64,000 nt of DNA. Source: CBDCYN01 sp965224205 (GTDB taxonomy: Bacteria > Planctomycetota > Phycisphaerae > Phycisphaerales > Phycisphaeraceae). The stretch is from contig CBDCYN010000011.1 of assembly GCA_965224205.1 (NCBI GenBank), positions 124,001 through 188,000 of the forward strand. The letters run 5' to 3'. The position numbers and the translations under genes were made by a program. The stretch's first letter is position 1. Each line of letters begins with the position of its first letter. A model generated the notes under the pieces. It saw nothing but the letters and a program-made list of their open reading frames with translations, did no database searches and was not told where the DNA came from. Below are positions 28,971 through 37,664 of this stretch, one piece after another.

Positions 28971-29894
28971 TTAATCTTCGGGTGCGTCGGTGGCGACCAT
29001 ATCGTGGAAGGCTTTCATAAGCCGCCGGGTGACGGGGCCTGGCTGTCCGGAGCCGATCGGGCGGGCGTCGACGTGGGTGACGGGGATGATCTCCGCGGCG
29101 GTGCCGGTGAGGAACATTTCATGGGCGGTGTACAGGTCGTGGCGGGTCATGTTGACGCGGTCGACCGCGATGCCCACTTGTGAGGCGAGGCGGATGACCT
29201 CGTTCATCGTCACGCCTTCGAGCACGCCCGCGGCCAGGGGGGGGGTCTTCAAGATCGCGTGGTTTTCTAGATCACCCTGATCGGGGGCGCTGGGGGGTTG
29301 GCGGTGGGTATACCGGATGATGAACAGATTGTCGCCGGTGCACTCGGCGACGTACCCCTGGTGGTTGAGCATGACCGCTTCGATCAGGCCGGCGTCGAGT
29401 GCTTCGAGCTTGGCCAAGATGTTGTTGAGGTAGTTCATGCTCTTGATGCGTGGCGACAGCGCCGCGGGGTGGTTGCGGATCGTCGAAGCGGTGATGACCG
29501 ACAGGCCCTTCTCGTAGAGCTCTTGGGGATAAAGCGTGATGGTGTCGGCGATGATAAAGACGGACGGGTGTTTGCACACCAGCGGGTTCAAGCCCAGGGT
29601 CCCCACGCCGCGGGTGACGCACAAGCGGACATAGCCGTTGACGCAATCGTTGGCGTCGACGGTCTGCTTCACCGCCGCTTGGAGCTCCTCGAAAGTGTAC
29701 GGGATCTGTAGGCGGATCGCCTTGGCGGATTCCCACAGCCGGTGGAGGTGGGTGGCGAGCTTGAAGACCCTGCCGTTGTAGCTGCGGATGCCCTCGAAGA
29801 CACCATCGCCGTAGAGCAGGCCGTGGTCGAAGACACTGACAGTCGCTTGATCGGGTGGAACGAGGTTGCCGTTGAGCCAGATCGTTTGGGGCAT
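28971..29894 (-). CDS. ilvE: Branched-chain-amino-acid aminotransferase
   Basis: PLP-dependent fold-type IV transaminase for the last step of Val/Leu/Ile synthesis. 307 residues. The N-terminal hallmark is SVFDHGLLYGDGVFEGIRSY, the PLP lysine is Lys151 in SPRIKSMNYLNN, and EMFLTGTAAEIIPV is near the C-terminus. An additional ~15-residue hydrophilic loop (YTHRQPPSAPDQGDLE) follows GDNLFII. D-amino-acid transaminase or ADC lyase are possible relatives, but GIRSY and TGTAAEI favour IlvE. Confidence 0.92.
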   Translation of the reverse strand: MPQTIWLNGNLVPPDQATVSVFDHGLLYGDGVFEGIRSYNGRVFKLATHLHRLWESAKAIRLQIPYTFEELQAAVKQTVDANDCVNGYVRLCVTRGVGTLGLNPLVCKHPSVFIIADTITLYPQELYEKGLSVITASTIRNHPAALSPRIKSMNYLNNILAKLEALDAGLIEAVMLNHQGYVAECTGDNLFIIRYTHRQPPSAPDQGDLENHAILKTPPLAAGVLEGVTMNEVIRLASQVGIAVDRVNMTRHDLYTAHEMFLTGTAAEIIPVTHVDARPIGSGQPGPVTRRLMKAFHDMVATDAPED

Positions 29895-29933
29895 TAGCGT
29901 GGTCCCGGTCGTGGTCCGTTGGGGTGGGGAGGA

Positions 29934-29990
29934 TTATATACGCATCGCGTATCAAAGTGTCGCGTGGGCTTGGAGCCGCTGATCCGTGAT
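29934..29990 (-). repeat. Dispersed ~105-bp repeat, partial reverse copy
   Basis: TATACGCATCGCGTATCAAAG is the perfect right arm. The remainder degenerates and is cut at 30017 by a CTAG-flanked MITE. It lies just upstream of ilvE. Confidence 0.6.
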
Positions 29991-30016
29991 ATTCCGACAC
30001 CAATGACCACGGGGGG

Positions 30017-30164
30017 CTAGGGTCTGTCGGAAAACCCTGTTGGGGTGGCACGGGTTGCTGGTCAACCTGTGTTCAGGCACGTGGCTTGCCACGTTTACCA
30101 CTGGTTACGAGCAACCAGTGCCACCCAGATCAATGCATCATCCGAGTTTTCCGACAGAGCCTAG
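30017..30164. mobile_element. CTAG-flanked palindromic MITE, copy B
   Basis: 148 bp with CTAG at both ends. The left end GGTCTGTCGGAAAACCC pairs with the right end GAGTTTTCCGACAGAGCC. An inner palindrome is GGGTGGCACGGGTTGCTGGT against ACGAGCAACCAGTGCCACCC. Shares the TCTGTC ends and GTGGCAC core with copy A, so it belongs to the same superfamily but is not a close copy. Confidence 0.7.
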
Positions 30165-30190
30165 TCGACCATTTGAGGAAAAACGTCGTA

Positions 30191-31300
30191 CTAGGCGGCG
30201 TCTGCCGAATGGGGTGAGCTATCTTCGTGGGAGGTAGCGTGAGTTGGCAGCGTGAAGAGAAAAGTCGCTCCTGTGCCCGGTTGGGACTCTACGCGGATCT
30301 GCCCGCGGTGCTGACCGACGATCTTTTTGCACGTGGCTAGCCCCAACCCGCTGCCCTCGTATTCGCTGTGACGGTGCAGACGCTTGAACGGCTCGAAGAT
30401 TGTTTCGATATATTGGGGATCGATCCCGATCCCGTTGTCCTCGACACTTATTTCCCATCCGTCTGTGAGTTGCTTGGCGGCTATCCGTACACGGGGGGGG
30501 GTGTGCCCGCTTTGAAATTTCAACCCGTTGGCCACGAGGTTCTGGATGAGTTGGCCCAACGCGATCGGGTCGCCGAACACTTCGGGCAGGTCCCCGATCT
30601 CAACCTCGGCCGCTAGATCTTTGATCATGGATTCAAGTGAGGAAACGACCTCCGTGGTTACTTCCTTGAGGCCCACCTTTTCGAAAGATTGATGATTCCG
30701 GCCTACTCGCGCGTACTCAAGGAGCCTGTCAATCAGCTGGTTCATACGGTTGGCCGCGTTGATCGATCGTTGGCAGTAGTCGAGCACCTTATCTGTTCTT
30801 GATGCGATCGTGTCTTCTTTGATGAAGCTCACCAGCGCCTTGATCGTACGGAGCGGGGCTCTTAGATCGTGCGACGCGATGGACGCGAACATCTCGAGAT
30901 CTTGTTGCTGCTCACGGACTTTCCGCTCGAGCAGGGCGTGGTTGATCGCCTTCTCGATCGCGCCCTTGAGGGAAACGTCTGTGAGGGCGTTCTTGACGAG
31001 GTAGTCGCAGGCCCCTTGCTTCAAAGCACGGACCGCGGTGCGTTCGTTGCCCTGGGCGGTCATCATCACCACGGGGATCTGTGCCTCAACCAGCTTCGGA
31101 AGCACCTGCAACCCATCGAAGTCCGGCAGCTGGTAGTCGAGCAACACGCAGTGGACCTCTTGCGAACCGACCCGGCCCAGTGCTTCGCGGCCTGTCGCCG
31201 CGTCGATGACCGTGAAGGCGTCCCCGATGAGCCGGTGGACGTCCTCGCGGTGCACCTCGTCGTCTTCGACGATGAGCACGATGTGCCTCTTGTCTGTCAT
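30191..31300 (-). CDS. Receiver-histidine kinase (REC-HisKA-HATPase)
   Basis: 369 residues with an unusual order: receiver first (phospho-Asp55 in LLDYQLPD, Lys103), then HisKA with His144 (SIASHDLRAPL), then HATPase_c (NLVANGLKFQ, DNGIGIDP, GSGLGLATC). There are no membrane segments, so it acts in the cytoplasm and likely passes phosphate from the upstream kinase or receiver. Its start overlaps the stop of the preceding receiver gene (ATGA), so the two are co-translated. It is the last gene of the four-gene leftward operon. Confidence 0.92.
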   Translation of the reverse strand: MTDKRHIVLIVEDDEVHREDVHRLIGDAFTVIDAATGREALGRVGSQEVHCVLLDYQLPDFDGLQVLPKLVEAQIPVVMMTAQGNERTAVRALKQGACDYLVKNALTDVSLKGAIEKAINHALLERKVREQQQDLEMFASIASHDLRAPLRTIKALVSFIKEDTIASRTDKVLDYCQRSINAANRMNQLIDRLLEYARVGRNHQSFEKVGLKEVTTEVVSSLESMIKDLAAEVEIGDLPEVFGDPIALGQLIQNLVANGLKFQSGHTPPRVRIAAKQLTDGWEISVEDNGIGIDPQYIETIFEPFKRLHRHSEYEGSGLGLATCKKIVGQHRGQIRVESQPGTGATFLFTLPTHATSHEDSSPHSADAA

Positions 31301-31740
31301 AACGCCGCCGTTTCCTGCGGCAACTCGACGATCCGCCAGTAGTGGTCGAGCATCTCGATGAGCTTGTGGAAATCGTCCCCGGCTTTCGATTTGGCCACGT
31401 ACCCCGCGACGTGATGATCGTAGGCGGCCAGCTTGTCTTTTTCGGCCTGGGAGGTCGTGAGCATGAAGACCACGAGGTGGTGTAGATCCTTATCTTTACG
31501 AACATTTTTCAGGAGCTCGATGCCGTTCATCCGGGGCATGTTGAGATCGAGCAGGACTAGACGCGGGTGGGGGATCGGTTCGTGGCCGTTGGCGCCCCGC
31601 AACATGTCCAGGGCCTCGATCCCGTCTCGTGCCCGGTAGATCGGGTTGAGGATCTTGGCCGTTTTCAAAGCCCGCTCTAGCCCTTCAGCATCCACATCGT
31701 CATCGTCTACCACCAAGATGTTCACTGTTTGCAAATCCAT
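31297..31740 (-). CDS. Single-domain response regulator, Rcp1-like
   Basis: 147 residues, one receiver domain. The acidic pocket is DDDD (12-15), the phospho-Asp is Asp65 in LLDLNMPRMNG, and FMLTTSQAEKD precedes a GYVAKSK switch lysine. No output domain. The form with an extended alpha4-beta5 region (DKLAAYDHHVAGYV) resembles Rcp1-type regulators paired with bacteriophytochrome-like or CHASE kinases. It is 3 bp from the CHASE kinase and overlaps the next gene by four bases. Confidence 0.92.
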   Translation of the reverse strand: MDLQTVNILVVDDDDVDAEGLERALKTAKILNPIYRARDGIEALDMLRGANGHEPIPHPRLVLLDLNMPRMNGIELLKNVRKDKDLHHLVVFMLTTSQAEKDKLAAYDHHVAGYVAKSKAGDDFHKLIEMLDHYWRIVELPQETAAL

Positions 31741-31743
31741 CTC

Positions 31744-33990
31744 TTATGCGTCTCCTTGCATCATTTTGGGCCAGGTGAAACGAAATGTGGTGCCTTTGTT
31801 GATATCGGAATGAACGGTAATCTTTCCTCCATATCTTTCGACCAGTTTCTTGATGATGGCCAGCCCCATCCCGCTGCCTTCGACCTCGTCGCGGGGTTTG
31901 AGCGTCGTGAACATCTTGAAGATCTGGTCATGAAACTGCGGGTCGATCCCCGGCCCGTCGTCGCTGACCTCAAACTCGACCAGCTTCCCGTTGGGGTGAC
32001 ACGAGACCTTCACGGTGCCGTCGGGGCGGTCGTGGTGTTTGATGGCGTTGGAGATGAGATTCCGCAGGACCTGTTCGAGTGGGGTCTTAGCCGTCACCAG
32101 GGTCGGCATGTCTGGGGCGATCGATACGGTGAATCCCTTGCAGTGGCCGCTCAACTCGGCCACGTCGCGTGCGAGCTGGCCCGTATCGACCGATCTGACG
32201 TGGTATTCTCGGCGACGAGCCCGTGAGTATTGAAGCAGGTCATCCAAGAGGTTCGCCAGCCGCCCGATCCGCCGCTGCATCTGCTCTAAGTGCCGCTTGG
32301 ATTTGTCGGGAAGGTCCGCGTTGTCTTCATGGATCCACTTGGCGAGCTTGTTGATCCCCTCTAGGGGAGACCGCAGGTCGTGCGAGGCGACGTAGGCGAA
32401 TTCGTCGAGGTCTTTGTTGGTCTGGGTAAGCTCCTGCATCTGGAGATGCAACAGTTGTTCGTGGTGCTTGCGTTCGGTGATATCCATGATGGTCGCGAGC
32501 ACCTGTAGGCCGTCAGGCGTCTCTAGGGGAGTGAGGCCGACCTCTATGGGGAATTCCGATCCATCCTTACGGTGGCCGGCCAGGTCCCGGCTTTGGCCCA
32601 TCGTACGCATATGGGGGGCCTCAAAGAACGCCGAGCGGAACCCCACATGGGCGTCTCGAAGTTCAGGCGGGACCAACTGCTCAAGCTTTTGTCCCAGCAG
32701 TTCATCGCGGGTGTACCCGAACATCGACTCGGTCTGTTTATTCACCAGCGTGATGACCCCGTGACGGTTCACCGTGATCATGCCGGTGGGCGAAGCCTCG
32801 ATCGTGGCCCGGAATCTCTCTTCGGCCTGGGTCCGCTGGGCGATTTGCAGGTCCAGGTCTTTATTGATTATCTCCAGGTGCTTGGTTTTAACCCGCAGAT
32901 CCTCCGTCAACTGATCGGCGTAAGACACCGCCCGGCGGTTGGCTCTGGACAGCAGGATAAACAGGGCCAGCAGCAACGAGTCGATGATGATCCCGCCCGC
33001 TAGGATCATGTAGGGCTGGTTGCTCGCAGTCGCGGCTCGGAAGTCGAGATCGGACCAGACGTCGAATTTCCAGTTACGGCCGTACATGTCGATTTCAATT
33101 GATTTGCGGTAAAGCGGGTGTTGATCGATATCGATATCGCTGTCGTTGCCGCCGTCATGGTCATCGTAAAGGATGTCCTGCCCATCGCTTATCCTCAGCC
33201 CGACGTGTCGGTTGGATTGTGCCAAGGTCCCTTGCATGAGCTTGGTCATGATAAAAGGGGCGTAGGCCACCCCGACGATGTGCTCACGACGCTCCTGGGC
33301 CGTGTCCGGTTTCCGGCCGCCTTTGTAGAAAGGCGCGTAGAACAGGAACCCGGGGGTTTTTTTGGCGTCTTGAATGAGGGTGATCGGTCCGGTGACCTGT
33401 GCCAGCCCGGTGTCCCGCGCCTTCTGGACGGCGGTGTACCGGTTCGTCTCGAAGGCCATGTCGAGGCCGACCGCTTTCTTGTTCGGCTCGGCGGGCTCGA
33501 TAAACGTGATCGGCCAGTACTCTGATTCGTCGTGCTGGGGGTGGATGTCGTAACCGGGACGCCACCGTCTTTCTCTGGTGAGATAGCCCTCAAGTTCAGG
33601 CGGCTGGATGTTGAAGATGACCCCGATCCCGTTGATCCCGGGGTATCTTTTGTCCATCCGCAAGCTGTTGGCGTAGGTCATCCACTCGGGGTACGTCACT
33701 TCTTCGGAGGCGTCAAAAAGCCCCACCCCTCCCCACAGCGCGTTCTCGTACAGCTCCATCCTCTCCTTGACCAGCTCCACGACCTGGTCGGCTTCCCGTT
33801 GGAACCGCCCAACGACCTTTTCCTCGACCTGTCTTTTTGAAAAATACCAGGCAGTGACGGTCAGCAAGAGGGAAAAAGCCACGACCGCCCAGTGCACCCA
33901 GTGCATGGTCCCGGCCCGCACCATCCGCTGCCGCTGCGCGATGCTTTTTGAGACGTCTCGATTTGGATGTATCATCCCTAGCTTCCGCAT
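31744..33990 (-). CDS. CHASE-PAS sensor histidine kinase
   Basis: 748 residues. TM1 is at about 31-49, a periplasmic CHASE domain at about 75-300 (PEWMTYANSL, RYPGINGIGV, GPITLIQDAKKTPGFL), and TM2 at about 327-348. A short coiled coil leads to PAS (390-505; ASPTGMITVNRHGVITLVN). HisKA has His537 (YVASHDLRSPL), and HATPase_c is at 640-740 (NLISNAIKHHD, DDGPGIDP, GSGMGLAII). CHASE domains sense small extracellular ligands. The kinase probably phosphorylates the receiver encoded 3 bp downstream. An alternative start is Met6. Confidence 0.93.
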   Translation of the reverse strand: MRKLGMIHPNRDVSKSIAQRQRMVRAGTMHWVHWAVVAFSLLLTVTAWYFSKRQVEEKVVGRFQREADQVVELVKERMELYENALWGGVGLFDASEEVTYPEWMTYANSLRMDKRYPGINGIGVIFNIQPPELEGYLTRERRWRPGYDIHPQHDESEYWPITFIEPAEPNKKAVGLDMAFETNRYTAVQKARDTGLAQVTGPITLIQDAKKTPGFLFYAPFYKGGRKPDTAQERREHIVGVAYAPFIMTKLMQGTLAQSNRHVGLRISDGQDILYDDHDGGNDSDIDIDQHPLYRKSIEIDMYGRNWKFDVWSDLDFRAATASNQPYMILAGGIIIDSLLLALFILLSRANRRAVSYADQLTEDLRVKTKHLEIINKDLDLQIAQRTQAEERFRATIEASPTGMITVNRHGVITLVNKQTESMFGYTRDELLGQKLEQLVPPELRDAHVGFRSAFFEAPHMRTMGQSRDLAGHRKDGSEFPIEVGLTPLETPDGLQVLATIMDITERKHHEQLLHLQMQELTQTNKDLDEFAYVASHDLRSPLEGINKLAKWIHEDNADLPDKSKRHLEQMQRRIGRLANLLDDLLQYSRARRREYHVRSVDTGQLARDVAELSGHCKGFTVSIAPDMPTLVTAKTPLEQVLRNLISNAIKHHDRPDGTVKVSCHPNGKLVEFEVSDDGPGIDPQFHDQIFKMFTTLKPRDEVEGSGMGLAIIKKLVERYGGKITVHSDINKGTTFRFTWPKMMQGDA

Positions 33991-34021
33991 AAGCCATCAT
34001 CGGCCATCGTAGTGCCGTTGT

Positions 34022-34873
34022 TTAGAAGTGATACTGAAACCCGAACCCGACGCCCACGTCCTTATTGGACCCAAGGAATTCGTTGAAACGGAACTCGGCT
34101 AAGAGATGCAGCCCATCGATCAGGCGGTACCGAAACTGCGTATCCGAGACGATCTCCACCTTGTCCTTGCCCGGCCCGTTGTCGAAGTTCGCGTCGAAGA
34201 ATCCCCCCACCGAGAACCGCCCATCGAGGACGTCCGGGAATTTCTTATCCCACGAGAAGCTGATCTGATAGCCCCTGCCGTCGCTTTCAAGAGGGAAGAT
34301 CTTGACGAAGAAGAACAGTTCGTGGTCTTCGAGAAACTGGCCCTGCGGAGCCCAGAAGACCCCAAGCCGGCTCAGGGCGTTATCGGTCCCGTGCATGTCA
34401 TTGACTTCAACGATCGCCCCGAGATCTTCCCAGACCTTGCGCTTAACATCGATCTCGAAAAAGTACTCGGAATGGTCGTACCGTGAATCGTCAGGCCCCC
34501 CGTCAGGTGACTCGAAGTCGACAAACCCCCAGATGTTGAACCCCGCCGGCAGCGGGGCCGAGCCGGTAAAATTCAACGTGTTGAACCCCCGCGTATCGAA
34601 CTGATACTCGACGCTCAGTTTCGCCTTGCCGAATGTTTTGCTTTCATCGACAAGCCGTTCGATCTGTTCCCACGGGTGATGGAGGTCAGCAGAGTCATCG
34701 GGTGCGTCATGGTCCACGGACCCCACAGCTGTATCAGAGGTGTGTTGGGCATCAACGTCTGCATCAACTGGACGGTCAACAGCGGCGATCTGGCTCGTAG
34801 CGATAAAAATGATCCACATCTCAGCGACGGCATGAATGAGTCGTCGGGAAAATCGAGATCTGGGATCGACCAT
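34022..34873 (-). CDS. Outer-membrane beta-barrel protein
   Basis: 283 residues. A hydrophobic N-terminal stretch (MWIIFIATSQIAA) is a likely signal peptide. An Asp/His-rich spacer follows, then amphipathic beta strands with alternating aromatic residues. It ends VGFGFQYHF, a C-terminal Phe as in outer-membrane barrels. It has some resemblance to Tsx-like channels. It is 31 bp upstream of the CHASE kinase on the same strand, so ligand entry and sensing may be linked. Family assignment is by architecture only. Confidence 0.65.
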   Translation of the reverse strand: MVDPRSRFSRRLIHAVAEMWIIFIATSQIAAVDRPVDADVDAQHTSDTAVGSVDHDAPDDSADLHHPWEQIERLVDESKTFGKAKLSVEYQFDTRGFNTLNFTGSAPLPAGFNIWGFVDFESPDGGPDDSRYDHSEYFFEIDVKRKVWEDLGAIVEVNDMHGTDNALSRLGVFWAPQGQFLEDHELFFFVKIFPLESDGRGYQISFSWDKKFPDVLDGRFSVGGFFDANFDNGPGKDKVEIVSDTQFRYRLIDGLHLLAEFRFNEFLGSNKDVGVGFGFQYHF

Positions 34874-35083
34874 GCCGTGTCTCCTGAGTGAACGAGTGAC
34901 ACCCCAGGTATCGGGACATTTCGATCCGTGGATAATCGAGATCGGTCAAGTTATGGGTCGGTGGCCTACATCATGCCGGTTACCCGGCCGCTCTCGCCCG
35001 GCCCATGTGCTGGCGGATAACGCTGAATATTTCTCCACACCTCAAGGCGCCCCAACCCCGATCGAGGTCGGCGCGTTGTGTCT

Positions 35084-36232
35084 CTACACCCCGCCCGCTG
35101 TGACCCGTTGGTAGACCCGGGCGTACTGTTGGGCGACGCGGGCCCAGTCGAGGGTCTCGGCCAGCTGGTGGTTGGCGTGCGCGTACGCCCTTAGCTTCGC
35201 GTTGTCCCCCAGCAGCTGGTCGATGGCGTCGGCCCACGCCACGGGATCGCCCGGGTCAACGGTCTGGCCGTTTTCACCGGGTCGGACTACTACCCGGCTA
35301 AACGGGATATCGCTGGCGACGATGGGCTTCTCGGCGGCGACCGCTTCGACCAACACGATCGGGTACGCCTCCGGCGCCGCGGGTTGAGAGGGGAAAGCGA
35401 CCAAGGTGGCAGCCTTGAATAGCTGCCTTTTTTCATCACCACTGACGTAACCCTGCAAGCAGACCGCTCCCGAATCGGTCGGGTCAAGATCTGCCATGCG
35501 GTGGCATAAGCGTAGTTTGAGGTCCTGGGCCAGCCGGCACAACGGGTCACGTTGCGAGCCCTCACCGGCGATCGCCAGGGCCACCGATGTGCCGCGGTCT
35601 CGCAGGATCTTCATCGCCTGGATCAGGACGTCGAAGCCCTTGTAAGGCTCTAATCGGCCCAGGGCCAACACATACGGGACCGGCACGGAGGATCGGGCCG
35701 GCTGCCTCCACCACGCCAGATCGACCCCGTTGGGGACCACTTCGCTTTTGTCTCGCACATCGAGCAATCCGTAGGCGAACTGGGCCATGACTTCGCTGTT
35801 GTGGGTCACCGCCGCCGCGTCGCGCAGGACCGCGCAGCAGCGACGACGGAACGACCGCTTGGCCCGGCGGCGGGCGCTGGTGATGTCCCCGTGGCTGGTG
35901 ACCACGTATGGCAGGCCCGTGCGGCGGGCCACCATGCGCGCCGCCAACCCGGGATAGTGAAGCCCGTGGCAGTGGATCAGCGTCACGCCACGGTCCGTGC
36001 AGGCACGGATCAGTTCATGCAGCGCCCGGCGGGTCCCCCACCGGCCCGGACGGGGCATCGGCCCATGAACGAAGTGGTCGGGGTCGTCCCGCCCAGCCTC
36101 GATCGCCGATGGGTCGCTGCTATAGACACAGGCGTGGATGCCCAGGGGCTTAAGGTTCTTGACGAGGCTGCGCACGATCTCAGCGACGCCGAAACGATCG
36201 ATCCCGTGTTTGGTGAGGAACAAGACGTTCAT
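35084..36232 (-). CDS. Glycosyltransferase, GT4 family
   Basis: 382 residues of GT-B fold. N-terminal MNVLFLTKHGIDRFGVAEIV, central VLALGRLEPYKGFDVLIQA (donor domain start), and the retaining-GT signature region EAYPIVLVEAVAAEKPIVASD. Probably makes cell-envelope glycan or exopolysaccharide. It is divergent from a GT2 gene 215 bp away. Sugar specificity is unknown. Confidence 0.88.
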   Translation of the reverse strand: MNVLFLTKHGIDRFGVAEIVRSLVKNLKPLGIHACVYSSDPSAIEAGRDDPDHFVHGPMPRPGRWGTRRALHELIRACTDRGVTLIHCHGLHYPGLAARMVARRTGLPYVVTSHGDITSARRRAKRSFRRRCCAVLRDAAAVTHNSEVMAQFAYGLLDVRDKSEVVPNGVDLAWWRQPARSSVPVPYVLALGRLEPYKGFDVLIQAMKILRDRGTSVALAIAGEGSQRDPLCRLAQDLKLRLCHRMADLDPTDSGAVCLQGYVSGDEKRQLFKAATLVAFPSQPAAPEAYPIVLVEAVAAEKPIVASDIPFSRVVVRPGENGQTVDPGDPVAWADAIDQLLGDNAKLRAYAHANHQLAETLDWARVAQQYARVYQRVTAGGV

Positions 36233-36447
36233 CGAGATACAAGGTTACGGGACATCACCGCCGGCCGCATGTGTACGGTCGGTGGGCCAGCGGTTTGAGC
36301 TGTGTTAGATGATCTGAGATCCCCATAGGTAGATCCATGTTTCACACGGTCCCTGGATCCGTGGTGCGTATATGATCATGCTAATGATACCCGTCCCCAA
36401 CGAATGCACGGGTGGCTTGTGTGTCAAGAGAGAACTCTCGGGGTTCA

Positions 36448-37380
36448 ATGCATCAGCGACGCGACAACCCGGCGACGGTCTGCGGCTTTAGCTTCGGCCG
36501 CAACCTTACGAAGCTCAACTACCCGGTCGAGGCGTCCGTGCGCAGCGTCCTGCCGCTGTGCGACCGGTTTGTTTTTGTTGTGGGTGATAGCCAAGACGAC
36601 ACGCGCGACCGGGTAGCCTCGATCGACCCGAAGGTTGAGATCATCGACAGCACCTGGCCGGACGTGAAGGTCGACGGCACCGTCCTGGCCATCGAGGCCA
36701 ACAAGGCCATGGCCGCCGCCCAGGCGACCGGTTGCACCTGGGGCTTCTATATCCAGGCGGACGAAGTGGTCCATGAACACGACCTGCCCGCGGTCCGCGC
36801 AGCCGCCGACCACTGGGCGGGGGATCCGCGGGTCAAGGCCCTGTTGTTCCGGTACCTGCACTTCGTATTGGACTACCGCACGCTCGACCCGTGGATGTAC
36901 CACAAAGCCTCGCGCGTGGTCCGCCTGGATGGTTCGTGCCACATCGTCGGCGATGCCTGCGGCCCGGCGATCCGAGACTACCGCGGCAGGGTCAACCGCG
37001 ACAACGGCTACCTCGACAAGCACCACCTCGGTGGGCATGTGCGATGGGCTTGCGACCCCACCGCCCCGTTTAGGCGCCGCCAGCGGGCGAGGATCTTCCA
37101 TTATGGTTGGGTCAAGACCCGCCAAGAACTCGACGCCAAGTTCGAGATGGTCGAGCGGCTGTGGTGGGGCACACTTGATGAGCACGAGAAGCAACGCCGC
37201 AAGGGCCACAAGTTCGGCAGCTTCCTTGACCGGTACCCGATCCTCAAGAACTACGCCGGGTCCCACCCCGCGGTCATGGCCGACCGGGTCGCGTCCCACC
37301 GCCCGTACCAGCCGCGGCGCAACCGGTGGCTGCACCCGCGGTTTTACCTCCACGTCGCCCGGCATGGGTTCCACGGTTAA
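36448..37380 (+). CDS. Glycosyltransferase, GT2-like (waaE/kdtX-type)
   Basis: 310 residues of GT-A fold. FSFGRNLTKLNYPVEASVRS begins the fold, VVGDSQDDTRD lies in the nucleotide-sugar site, and FYIQADEVVHEHDL carries the metal-binding acidic motif. The C-terminal region is basic (RRNRWLHPRFYLHVARHG). It lies opposite a GT4 gene, so the pair probably works on the same envelope glycan. The start at 36448 is chosen; the frame opens 12 codons earlier without signal. Confidence 0.82.
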   Translation: MHQRRDNPATVCGFSFGRNLTKLNYPVEASVRSVLPLCDRFVFVVGDSQDDTRDRVASIDPKVEIIDSTWPDVKVDGTVLAIEANKAMAAAQATGCTWGFYIQADEVVHEHDLPAVRAAADHWAGDPRVKALLFRYLHFVLDYRTLDPWMYHKASRVVRLDGSCHIVGDACGPAIRDYRGRVNRDNGYLDKHHLGGHVRWACDPTAPFRRRQRARIFHYGWVKTRQELDAKFEMVERLWWGTLDEHEKQRRKGHKFGSFLDRYPILKNYAGSHPAVMADRVASHRPYQPRRNRWLHPRFYLHVARHGFHG

Positions 37381-37664
37381 GGACAAAACGCCGCGGCCCG
37401 ACCGAAGCTGCTACGCCTGATCCGGCGCCAAGCCGTAACCGCCCCAATAAATTAGCGGAGGGATCCATCGACGCGACAGGAACGTCACCGAGGTGAGCAT
37501 CAATATTTTTGAATATTTTTGTCTACGAGCACAATTTTGAGCACCTCTTACGTATACATTACAGTGATCGCCATCTTGTTTCCGGGAACCCGCCGCGATG
37601 AATCAACCCGTGCCTGACTCAGCACGGACACCGCATCAAACGACTAAATAACACGGAGCTGAAC

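Noticed and set aside
30040..30237. 65-codon frame
   Set aside because: It lies almost wholly in the CTAG MITE and its sequence is palindromic DNA.
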